Source: a bacterium (GTDB lineage Bacteria; Patescibacteriota; Patescibacteriia; S139-126; S139-133). Taken from it: 10,826 nucleotides of DNA. Where the stretch lies: the NCBI GenBank assembly GCA_030429785.1, contig JAUIEQ010000018.1:1-10826 (forward strand). Direction: 5' to 3'. Both the position numbers and the translations under genes were made by a program. The notes beneath the pieces are model-generated. The model saw only the letters and a list, made by a program, of their open reading frames with translations, was not told the origin of the DNA and made no database searches. Positions 5,950 through 10,826 of the stretch are shown here, piece by piece. Position 1 is the first letter of the stretch. The number at the start of each line of letters is the position of its first letter.

Positions 5950-6340
5950 CCCCCCCCTGACACTTTTCTAAAAAAGTCTTTTTATGTTACTTTTGAAAAA
6001 GTAACCAAAACTAAAGCCAACGTTCAAGCTCCCACAACAAAGGATTCATTACATGAAACTCACCAAACTCCCCGCCAGAGGCGGGTCAAACATGGTGAGT
6101 TTTACATTTCATTTATCTCTTTGTTGTCAGGTTGCTTTCCCGAATTGGCTTAGTAGCTGCAAGCTTTTTTTGAATCCAGCCTTTATGAAGCGATCCGATT
6201 CTTAGAGACGAAATGAACGTCCACAATTTCCCTAAGCTAATAAGCGCATTGGAAATTGTAGTGAATGAGTCTATAAGAAACGAGTGAGCGGAATCCGGCA
6301 GGCAGGTTGGATACTTTTTGCTGCCAAAAAGTATCAATAA
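5950..6340. repeat. Gene-free, palindrome-rich module, likely a degenerate interspersed repeat
   Basis: About 390 bp between the rplA terminator and the dTTP operon hold no convincing gene. Near each edge is a similar hairpin: GTTACTTTT-GA-AAAAGTAAC at 5986-6005 and GATACTTTTTG-CTGC-CAAAAAGTATC at 6310-6335. Inside are a nested palindrome at 6056-6102 and a long imperfect hairpin at 6199-6279, whose arms share TTCTTA-AGAC ends and an exact 9-bp core (ACAATTTCC at 6223-6231, GGAAATTGT at 6251-6259). A run of eight C lies at 5950-5957. A 93-codon minus-strand frame crosses it but starts inside the rplA terminator and has no Shine-Dalgarno. Paired GTTAC-type ends around a folded core suggest a mobile or formerly mobile noncoding element; its family is from memory and untested. 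Confidence 0.55.
6056..6102. repeat. Nested palindrome with a GC-rich core
   Basis: Outer 10-bp arms AAACTCACCA (6056-6065) and TGGTGAGTTT (6093-6102) are perfect complements. Inside them CCCGCC-AGA-GGCGGG (6071-6085) forms a second 6-bp hairpin. The CCCGCC...GGCGGG core stands out against the AT-rich surroundings and, from memory, is a frequent palindrome in Patescibacteria genomes. There is no adjoining U-tract on either strand, so it is not a classical terminator. Confidence 0.7.
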
Positions 6341-6354
6341 AAAAAATTTAAAGT

Positions 6355-6391
6355 AAAAAAACAAACACCTTCCAAAAAAGGAAGGTGTTTG
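6355..6391 (-). terminator. Strong Rho-independent terminator of rplA
   Basis: On the minus strand a 12-bp perfect stem (arms 6380-6391 and 6362-6373) with a six-T loop is followed directly by seven T (6361-6355). It lies 19 bp beyond the rplA stop, so L10 and L7/L12 genes do not follow rplA here. Confidence 0.93.
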
Positions 6392-6410
6392 CAAAAATAA
6401 ACCAAATTGA

Positions 6411-7094
6411 TTATGCCTTGAACTTAATCCCAGGCCCCATTGAAGTTGCTAATGACATGCTGATCAAGTATGTACCTTTTGAATTCTCCGGTTTTGCTTG
6501 ACGAATCATGTCTACAAATGTAGTAATATTATCTAGCAAAGCCGCTGGTTTCATACTCACTTTACCAACAGCAATATGAATATTTGCACTGGCGTCATTC
6601 TTAAAAGCAACTTTACCTTTTGACAAATCCTCAATAGCTTTAACAACATCAGGTGTCACTGTTTCAGCTTTTGGTGATGGCATGAGTCCCTTTGGACCAA
6701 GAACGCGAGCAATTTGCGCAAGTACACGCATCATGTCAGGAGTTGCGATAGCTATGTCAAAATCTGCTTTACCAGACTGCTTGATTTCTTTCACCAACTC
6801 TTCTCCACCGACGACTGCCGCACCAGCTTCTTTCGCTGCTTTTTGGTCTGATTCCTGACTTGCGAACACAGCAATGCGCTTGGTCTTACCAAAACTATTT
6901 GGCAATGTCACCGTACCACGGACTTGCTGATCACCTTTTTTTGGATCAATTCCAAGCCGTATATGCAATTCAACAGTCGAATCAAAAGAAACTGTTGATG
7001 TCTGTGGTACTAAAGCCACAGCTTCTTCAAGTGTGTATACTTTTTCTGCTTCGATTTTACTCAATGCTTCCTTATATTTTTTTCCTCGTTTCAT
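6411..7094 (-). CDS. rplA: Large-subunit ribosomal protein L1 (uL1)
   Basis: L1 binds helices 76-78 of 23S rRNA in the stalk that handles exit-site tRNA, and in well-studied bacteria it also represses its own mRNA. The 227-aa protein has normal length, with SFDSTVELHIRLGIDPKKG (36-54), the RGTVTLPNSFGK segment (59-70), LGPKGLMPSPK (132-142) and the C-terminal ISMSLATSMGPGIK (211-224). I chose the ATG at 7094 because MKRGKKYKEAL is the family N terminus and AAAGGA lies at 7103-7108. A frame extension to 7163 would translate the structured leader. Unlike the usual arrangement it does not directly follow rplK; a membrane protein gene and a 117-nt leader precede it. Confidence 0.96.
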   Translation of the reverse strand: MKRGKKYKEALSKIEAEKVYTLEEAVALVPQTSTVSFDSTVELHIRLGIDPKKGDQQVRGTVTLPNSFGKTKRIAVFASQESDQKAAKEAGAAVVGGEELVKEIKQSGKADFDIAIATPDMMRVLAQIARVLGPKGLMPSPKAETVTPDVVKAIEDLSKGKVAFKNDASANIHIAVGKVSMKPAALLDNITTFVDMIRQAKPENSKGTYLISMSLATSMGPGIKFKA

Positions 7095-7204
7095 TTGTTG
7101 TATCCTTTCTGACAAAACAACCAGACAAAAGCTGGTTGCGCTTGTCTGTGGTCCAAACGACAACTCGACAGTTGCCTCCCACTAGTGCCCGTAGGCGATT
7201 AATA
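7095..7204 (-). promoter_or_regulatory. Structured rplA leader, candidate L1-binding autoregulatory site
   Basis: Read on the minus strand the leader has, in order: GCC-TACG-GGC (7187-7196), a UNCG-type tetraloop hairpin; then GTGG (7182-7179) pairing with CCAC (7151-7148) and enclosing CAACT-GTCG-AGTTG (7174-7161). GTGGGAGGC at 7182-7174 matches, from memory, the stretch at the base of the 23S L1 stalk, where GUGG also pairs with CCAC. Downstream, two mutually exclusive hairpins can form: CAGACAA (7148-7142) with TTGTCTG (7128-7122), or CAACCAG (7138-7132) with CTGGTTG (7124-7118) followed by TTTT. A -10-like TATAAA (7216-7211) overlaps the preceding stop codon, but no good -35 was found. 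Confidence 0.6.
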
Positions 7205-7211
7205 AATAAAT

Positions 7212-7658
7212 TTATACGTCTTCACGTTCTTTCTTGCGACGATTCCGCTTAATGATAGCCCAGTGATACAAATATAGCGGCAATCCTACTACTATCATAG
7301 ATACGGCTGTTGAAGCTTGTTGATGTCGTGATCGCTCAGAGTAATCAACGTCTGTATTTTTCTGATTCTTTTGCCACCACTCATAATCAGACTGCCAAGC
7401 TGCAAGTTGTTTTTGTTGCGTTTCTGTAAGCTCACATTTGTCTGCACAATCAGCTAATGCGGTCATGAGCTCAACATCACGTTCAACATATATTGTTGGC
7501 GGTCGTTCAACATAATTATAACCTGTATCAGCCTTGGTAAATATCCAAGCTTTAAGTGCCAAATTCACCAACATGACTGTACCAATAACTGTAATTGTTA
7601 GTCCGACTAGTGCAAATAAATACAAATACACTGTTCGAACCCATGATACTTCTGACAT
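7212..7658 (-). CDS. Two-helix membrane protein with a central soluble domain, function unknown
   Basis: The 148-aa protein has an N-terminal membrane helix (about 11-35), a soluble middle rich in charged and glutamine residues, and a C-terminal helix (about 117-134) followed by a very basic tail (IIKRNRRKKERE). The middle has C71 and C75 and the tract ETQQKQLAAWQSDYEWW. The YLYHWAIIKR ending is reminiscent of hypothetical membrane proteins I associate with Patescibacteria; this is recollection, not a search. I chose the ATG at 7658; the frame extends upstream only to a TTG at 7706 through low-quality sequence. No Shine-Dalgarno is visible. It lies between rplK and rplA, starting on the far side of a convergent-strand small gene, and its stop overlaps the start of the rplA leader region. 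Confidence 0.75.
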   Translation of the reverse strand: MSEVSWVRTVYLYLFALVGLTITVIGTVMLVNLALKAWIFTKADTGYNYVERPPTIYVERDVELMTALADCADKCELTETQQKQLAAWQSDYEWWQKNQKNTDVDYSERSRHQQASTAVSMIVVGLPLYLYHWAIIKRNRRKKEREDV

Positions 7659-7763
7659 ATGATTTGTGTTATATTGACAAAAATAATAAAATATACTGCA
7701 TTTCAATATTAACTCAAAGAACTTTAAAAATCAATTCATATCATAGCAGGACAGGAAACTCAT

Positions 7764-7904
7764 ATGAATTTGATCTACGCTCTGCTAAATCTTCCAAGTA
7801 TGGTTTGGTACATGAGCCTTGGCTTTATAGTAGACATCATTTCATTTGCTGTTGTTATTGTTCTCATACCACTAACAATGACTTTCGTAGCACTATGCTT
7901 GTAA
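7764..7904 (+). CDS. 46-aa hydrophobic small protein between rplK and the 148-aa gene
   Basis: This plus-strand ORF encodes 46 residues, nearly all hydrophobic, with one or two membrane segments (FIVDIISFAVVIVLIPL and onward) and a single internal acid, D24. AGGA at 7753-7756 is a Shine-Dalgarno with seven bases of spacing to the ATG. A Rho-independent terminator on the same strand begins eight bases after the stop. These two signals support a real gene although it is very short. Upstream TTGACA at 7674-7679 could be a -35, but no good -10 lies at a proper distance. It is opposite in direction to the ribosomal genes around it, so read-through from rplK would be antisense to it. It could be a membrane toxin-like peptide or a regulatory small protein; nothing in the sequence decides. 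Confidence 0.6.
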   Translation: MNLIYALLNLPSMVWYMSLGFIVDIISFAVVIVLIPLTMTFVALCL

Positions 7905-7911
7905 CTTTTTC

Positions 7912-7938
7912 AACTCGTTGTAAATCAACGAGTTTTTT
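7912..7938 (+). terminator. Rho-independent terminator of the 46-aa gene, overlapping the rplK stop
   Basis: A 9-bp perfect stem (AACTCGTTG 7912-7920, CAACGAGTT 7926-7934) with a 5-nt loop ends in six T (7933-7938). The T run overlaps the stop codon of rplK (7937-7939, minus). On the minus strand no U-tract follows, so it acts for plus-strand transcription. Confidence 0.85.
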
Positions 7939-8359
7939 ATTCAACTGTCAATCCCATTTGCCGAGCAGTGCCTTCGATAATCTTCATAGCACCTTCAATA
8001 TCCGCAGCATTAAGATCAGGCATTTTTGTTTCTGCAATTTCCTTGACTTGTGCCTTAGTTACCTTGCCAACTTTTTCTTTGAGCGGCGAACCTGAACCTT
8101 TTTTAATTCCAGCTGCTTTCTTTAGCAACTCAGCTGCAGGCGGTGTTTTTAATACAAAATCATAACTGCGATCATCATACACGGAAATTTCTACCGGCAC
8201 AATGTCTCCACGCATTTCTTTGGTAGCATCATTGAATTTTGTACAAAATTCTTGAATGTTCAATCCATGCTGACCAAGTGCTGGACCAACTGGCGGTGCT
8301 GGATTTGCACCTCCTCCTGGAATCTGTAGTTTAATAACTGTTTGTACTGTTTTTGACAT
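7937..8359 (-). CDS. rplK: Large-subunit ribosomal protein L11 (uL11)
   Basis: L11 binds the GTPase-associated region of 23S rRNA near the factor-binding site. The 140-aa protein is full length: an N-terminal domain with KLQIPGGGANPAPPVGPALG and QHGLNIQEFC (10-39), and a C-terminal RNA-binding domain with KKGSGSP (86-92) and a DIEGAMKIIEGTARQMGL ending typical of the family. The ATG at 8359 follows the TPR gene stop by 14 bp and has no visible Shine-Dalgarno. In most bacteria rplA follows directly; here the next downstream signal is the convergent 46-aa gene and its terminator. No minus-strand terminator is evident after rplK, so transcription may continue toward the 148-aa gene. Confidence 0.96.
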   Translation of the reverse strand: MSKTVQTVIKLQIPGGGANPAPPVGPALGQHGLNIQEFCTKFNDATKEMRGDIVPVEISVYDDRSYDFVLKTPPAAELLKKAAGIKKGSGSPLKEKVGKVTKAQVKEIAETKMPDLNAADIEGAMKIIEGTARQMGLTVE

Positions 8360-8373
8360 ATACTTAATTAACG

Positions 8374-9234
8374 TTAATCTTGCTCGTCTCCTTCAACAAG
8401 CGAAACTTTGTGTTGAATACCTGCTTCGCTAAAAACTTTTTTCGAAATTTCAAAATATTCCTGCGCTTGATCCATATCGCCCTGACTCTTATATAACAAA
8501 CCTAACTCGCGTGCCAGATTGCCTTGCTCATCACACCAACCATGTGCTGTTGCTTGCTTGTATGCATAAATCGCACGTTCCACCACCTCATCAGTAACTT
8601 GTTGTTCAATGCGATGCAGCTTAGTTCGTTCGTAATATGCGTTAAACAATGCTTTGCTCCACTTGGCCTCAGCTCGCTTAATAATCGCATCCAAGAGTTT
8701 CAAACCTTCATCAAGCTCACCAGACTCATAGAGTGCAGTAGCTAGATTGATCGTAACAGTAATTTCCCGTTCTACAAACCTTGCCTTCTGAGCTACTGTT
8801 AGTCCATTGTGATAATACTCACGGGCTTGCTGTAGCTGATTATTTGTATGAGCAATATTACCAAGCAATGCAAAGGTATTTGCAAGCATCTCTTGACTAC
8901 CACTTGCTAAAGCTGTGGCGTGAGCTTGCTCTGCCAATACCTGCGCTTGTGCAACATTACCTTGTAGAAGCTCCAAAAAACCGAGCAGGCGTTCCGCGTC
9001 AGCTTTGTGAACAAGGTCCTTGGCATTTATTTCTGCCAATATATGCTTCAGTATTGCACGCGCTTCCTGAGTCAAACCCAGATCTCGTACCACGATTGAT
9101 TTGAATAACAATGCTGGGACAAAATCTGAATTTTGTTCAAGAATAGCATTAACTTTTTCAAGAGCAGCGCTTAAGTTTGCTTTTTTGTTTCGCATATCGC
9201 GCGCCTCATCCAGCAACTTCAGCTCATTCGCCAT
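8374..9234 (-). CDS. TPR-repeat protein inserted between nusG and rplK
   Basis: The 286-aa protein is built of helical tetratricopeptide-like repeats, seen at about 39-70, 79-110, 115-150, 157-190 and 240-272. Typical elements are LLGNIAHTNNQLQQAREYY, INLATALYESGELDEGLKLL and LGLLYKSQGDMDQAQEYF. No signal peptide, membrane segment or catalytic domain is visible, so it is probably a cytoplasmic scaffold binding another protein or peptide. The C terminus is acidic (EGDEQD). It starts nine bases after nusG and ends 14 bases before rplK, clearly in the same transcript. A TPR gene here is unusual for the secE-nusG-rplK-rplA order. A role in ribosome assembly or transcription-translation coupling is only suggested by position. 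Confidence 0.85.
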   Translation of the reverse strand: MANELKLLDEARDMRNKKANLSAALEKVNAILEQNSDFVPALLFKSIVVRDLGLTQEARAILKHILAEINAKDLVHKADAERLLGFLELLQGNVAQAQVLAEQAHATALASGSQEMLANTFALLGNIAHTNNQLQQAREYYHNGLTVAQKARFVEREITVTINLATALYESGELDEGLKLLDAIIKRAEAKWSKALFNAYYERTKLHRIEQQVTDEVVERAIYAYKQATAHGWCDEQGNLARELGLLYKSQGDMDQAQEYFEISKKVFSEAGIQHKVSLVEGDEQD

Positions 9235-9243
9235 ATCTATGAT

Positions 9244-9792
9244 TTAGATTTTTTTGATTTGCAAAAAGTCTAACTCAACTGGCGTTTCACGACCAAACAT
9301 CGATACAAGTACTTTAATTTTTCCACGCGCTTCGTCAACTTCAGCAACTTTTCCTTCATACTCCTTAAACGGACCATCGATAATACGCACTGCACTTCCT
9401 TGTGTAACATCAATTTTGTATTTTGGTTCTTCTACACCCATTCGCTTCTTCAACATGTCAACTTCAGCTTGTGACAATGGTGCTGGCGTGGTACCAGTTC
9501 CAATAAACCCTGTTACATTTGGCGTATTACGAACCACATACCAAGAATCCTCTGTAACGATCATGTTCACCAAAACATATCCTGGAAAAATTTTTTCACG
9601 AACAGTTTTTCGTTTACCGTTTTTGATTTTAATTTTGGTCTCAGTAGGAATCAAAACATCAAAAATTTTGTCTTCCATATCCATAGATTCAATACGCTGC
9701 TTCATATTTCGCGCAACGTTTTCTTCATAGCCAGAGTATGTATGAATCGCAAACCATTTACGCTCAGTAGTTACTGGTTGTTGAGATGCCAT
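9244..9792 (-). CDS. nusG: Transcription termination/antitermination factor NusG
   Basis: NusG binds RNA polymerase through its N-terminal domain and Rho or ribosomal protein S10 through its KOW domain. The 182-aa protein shows the NGN domain, WFAIHTYSGYE (13-23), the FPGYVLVNM strand (69-77), WYVVRNTPNVTGFIG (84-98), and the KOW domain (about 129-181) with GPFKEYEGKVAEVD and FGRETPVELDFLQIKK. Length and motif order are typical. The ATG at 9792 gives a short N-terminal extension (MASQQPVTTERK) before the domain. It lies 16 bp downstream of secE without a visible Shine-Dalgarno. Confidence 0.96.
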   Translation of the reverse strand: MASQQPVTTERKWFAIHTYSGYEENVARNMKQRIESMDMEDKIFDVLIPTETKIKIKNGKRKTVREKIFPGYVLVNMIVTEDSWYVVRNTPNVTGFIGTGTTPAPLSQAEVDMLKKRMGVEEPKYKIDVTQGSAVRIIDGPFKEYEGKVAEVDEARGKIKVLVSMFGRETPVELDFLQIKKI

Positions 9793-9808
9793 ATGTATGT
9801 GCTAAGAA

Positions 9809-9994
9809 TTAAGCAATAACTTGTTCAATAGCCCAGTTGAGTACATAATCTGCCCCACCTAGGAAAATCGCCACCACTGTTGAAATAACAATCACCAAAA
9901 TTGTTGAATTGATAGCTTGTTGTCTTGTTGGCCAAGTCACTTTACCCAACTCAGCCTTTGACTCTTTAAAATAATTTACTATTGTTTGTAACAT
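9809..9994 (-). CDS. secE: Protein translocase subunit SecE
   Basis: SecE is the small clamp subunit of the SecYEG channel in the cytoplasmic membrane. The 61-aa protein is the short, single-helix form: an amphipathic stretch with the conserved ELGKVTWPT (15-23), then one membrane helix (about 31-55). It is the first gene of the secE-nusG-TPR-rplK transcript, and the promoter at 10077-10104 lies about 80 bp upstream. A perfect 12-bp palindrome, GCTAATATTAGC (10000-10011), sits just before the start, where a Shine-Dalgarno would normally be; none is visible. Confidence 0.95.
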   Translation of the reverse strand: MLQTIVNYFKESKAELGKVTWPTRQQAINSTILVIVISTVVAIFLGGADYVLNWAIEQVIA

Positions 9995-10040
9995 TTTGTG
10001 CTAATATTAGCAAAAAAATAAAAAATATGTATAGTTTTTT

Positions 10041-10062
10041 AAAAGCCCTTTTTGGGCCCTTT
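10041..10062 (-). promoter_or_regulatory. Small hairpin in the secE leader
   Basis: On the minus strand GCCC (10057-10054) pairs with GGGC (10048-10045) around an A5 loop, and AAA/TTT can extend it past a two-base bulge. Four T follow, then A-rich sequence. It may be a weak attenuator or merely a 5' stabilising hairpin. Confidence 0.35.
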
Positions 10063-10076
10063 CTATTACTGCCCCA

Positions 10077-10104
10077 AGTATACCAAAAACAACAAAAAAT
10101 GCAA
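10077..10104 (-). promoter_or_regulatory. Extended -10 promoter of the secE-nusG-TPR-rplK operon
   Basis: On the minus strand TGGTATACT (10085-10077) is an extended -10 box (TATACT, 5 of 6 plus TG). A weak -35 TTGCAT (10104-10099) lies 16 bp upstream. The gap up to 10208 otherwise contains two small inverted repeats, AGTAGC-(6 nt)-GCTACT and GCTGT-(4 nt)-ACAGC, but no tRNA or rpmG gene, which often precede secE elsewhere. Confidence 0.6.
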
Positions 10105-10208
10105 GTATGTGTGTACACTGAATTATTAGAGCGCACGCTGTATAAACAGCAATTAAATACACCACTCACCCGAGTAGCCACTACGCTACTTACGACATAA
10201 TAGGACAG

Positions 10209-10236
10209 AAAAAAAGCTTAGGAAAAACCTAAGCTT
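10209..10236 (-). terminator. Rho-independent terminator of the 193-aa gene
   Basis: On the minus strand a 9-bp perfect stem (AAGCTTAGG and CCTAAGCTT, arms 10236-10228 and 10222-10214) with a T5 loop is followed by a T run to 10209. The first arm overlaps the TAA stop at 10235-10237. Confidence 0.9.
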
Positions 10237-10816
10237 ATACGATATCAGCCAACAGTATCTTGTCTGCAGGCGATCTGTCTTCTGGCGGTGTTTGTTCGGC
10301 CAAGTAGACATAAAAACGTCGTATTGTCTCTTCGCTCCATAAGCGCATCAAATTAACCTGACTCGCTACTCCAGCACTAGGTTGCTTGTCGTTTTTGTGA
10401 CGAATGCCGACCCATGGAAAAATACTACTATCATTCAAAACAAGCACACCGTAATATACACCCGGCTTAGGCTCGCTCGGCAGTGGCTCAAAAGCGTTGA
10501 TCACACGCACATGCTGCAATTCATGCTTGCACATATCACGAGACCATTGCTTGTCACAAGTAAATATATGCAACATTGTGTCCAGAAACTCAATATCCAT
10601 TGTCACAAACCGTTGCCCAGTATACTGCTTATCAAGTTCAAACAACGTACTCAAAAACTCTTGTTTGTACAACCACTTACCAACAAATGCCTGAATCAAC
10701 GACGCACGAGCGCGTATATTTTGATTGTCTTCAGCAGTACCAACTGCAAAGGTACTCAATCTTTTCAAAAAAGCTAGATATCGCCTCGACCTATCATCCT
10801 GAGCATTATATGCCAT
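10235..10816 (-). CDS. Unrecognised 193-aa protein with an HELQH motif
   Basis: No family is recognised. The feature that stands out is CKHELQHVRVINAFE (96-110), with an HExxH motif (H98, E99, H102) typical of zinc metalloproteases and a further Glu at 110 that might serve as a ligand. The region before it (71-95) is helical, and the stretch GVYYGVLVLND (119-129) reads as strands following the motif. No signal peptide or membrane segment is seen. The ATG at 10816 is the first possible start because TGA immediately precedes it in frame; AGGGT at the window edge is a partial Shine-Dalgarno. It ends in its own terminator and is separate from the secE operon. HExxH also occurs by chance, so peptidase function is only a possibility. 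Confidence 0.7.
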   Translation of the reverse strand: MAYNAQDDRSRRYLAFLKRLSTFAVGTAEDNQNIRARASLIQAFVGKWLYKQEFLSTLFELDKQYTGQRFVTMDIEFLDTMLHIFTCDKQWSRDMCKHELQHVRVINAFEPLPSEPKPGVYYGVLVLNDSSIFPWVGIRHKNDKQPSAGVASQVNLMRLWSEETIRRFYVYLAEQTPPEDRSPADKILLADIV

Positions 10817-10826
10817 TCACTACCCT

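Noticed and set aside
6113..6394. 93-aa minus-strand frame after rplA
   Set aside because: It starts inside the rplA terminator hairpin, has no ribosome site and translates the palindrome-rich repeat module.
7095..7163. N-terminal extension of rplA
   Set aside because: It would translate the structured leader; the ATG at 7094 has a Shine-Dalgarno and the family N terminus.
8781..9104. 107-aa plus-strand frame within the TPR gene
   Set aside because: It is a shadow of the repetitive minus-strand TPR coding sequence.
10027..10200. A 57-aa plus-strand frame (MYSFLKALFGPF...) in the secE upstream gap
   Set aside because: The residues look plausible, but it has no Shine-Dalgarno, no promoter or terminator of its own, and it covers the predicted minus-strand secE promoter and leader.
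10130..10200. tRNA-like D-arm pattern (GTAGCGTAGTGGCTAC on the minus strand) upstream of secE, where tRNA-Trp is often found
   Set aside because: No acceptor stem, anticodon arm or GGTTCGA T-arm can be matched; a tRNA is not supported.
1..10826. CRISPR array or phage/transposase genes
   Set aside because: No regularly spaced direct repeats and no transposase, integrase or phage structural protein motifs were seen.

Overview
The window looks like chromosomal DNA from a small-genome bacterium of the Candidate Phyla Radiation (Patescibacteria). This is inferred from gene content and protein character, not from any search. The DNA is AT-rich, genes are tightly packed, and TGA is used as a stop, so the UGA-glycine code does not apply. 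Nearly everything after position 766 is on the minus strand, so transcription runs from high to low coordinates. Below, each block is described in its transcription direction.

Block A (10816 to 6411, minus): an unrecognised 193-aa protein with an HELQH motif and its own terminator; then a secE promoter followed by secE, nusG, a 286-aa TPR protein and rplK (L11). rplA (L1) lies farther on and is separated from rplK by a 46-aa plus-strand membrane ORF and a 148-aa minus-strand membrane protein. The usual secE-nusG-rplK-rplA order is therefore recognisable but interrupted. rplA has its own leader, part of which resembles the L1-binding helix of 23S rRNA, and a strong terminator.

Block B (about 6340 to 5950): roughly 400 bp without a gene, packed with palindromes. 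It looks like a degenerate interspersed repeat.

Block C (5869 to 2322, minus): a compact operon centred on dTTP supply: 123-aa membrane protein, P-loop NMP-kinase-like protein, dUTPase (dut), thymidylate synthase (thyA), dihydrofolate reductase (folA) and thymidylate kinase (tmk). Together these convert dUTP to dUMP, dUMP to dTMP with folate recycling, and dTMP to dTDP. An 85-bp palindromic element fills the thyA-folA gap.

Block D (2178 to 766, minus): two unrecognised genes forming an operon with a near-consensus promoter, two palindromes placed over its -35 and -10 boxes, and a terminator.

Block E (1 to 691, plus): a possible 3' end of an upstream gene, then a 161-aa membrane protein with a four-cysteine zinc-ribbon-like motif, with a clear promoter, a strong Shine-Dalgarno sequence and a terminator overlapping its stop codon.

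Strong Shine-Dalgarno sites occur mainly at first or isolated genes, whereas most internal operon genes have none visible. The most interesting points are the rplA leader, the interrupted ribosomal operon, the missed 46-aa gene, the promoter palindromes of the orphan operon and the two repeat elements.
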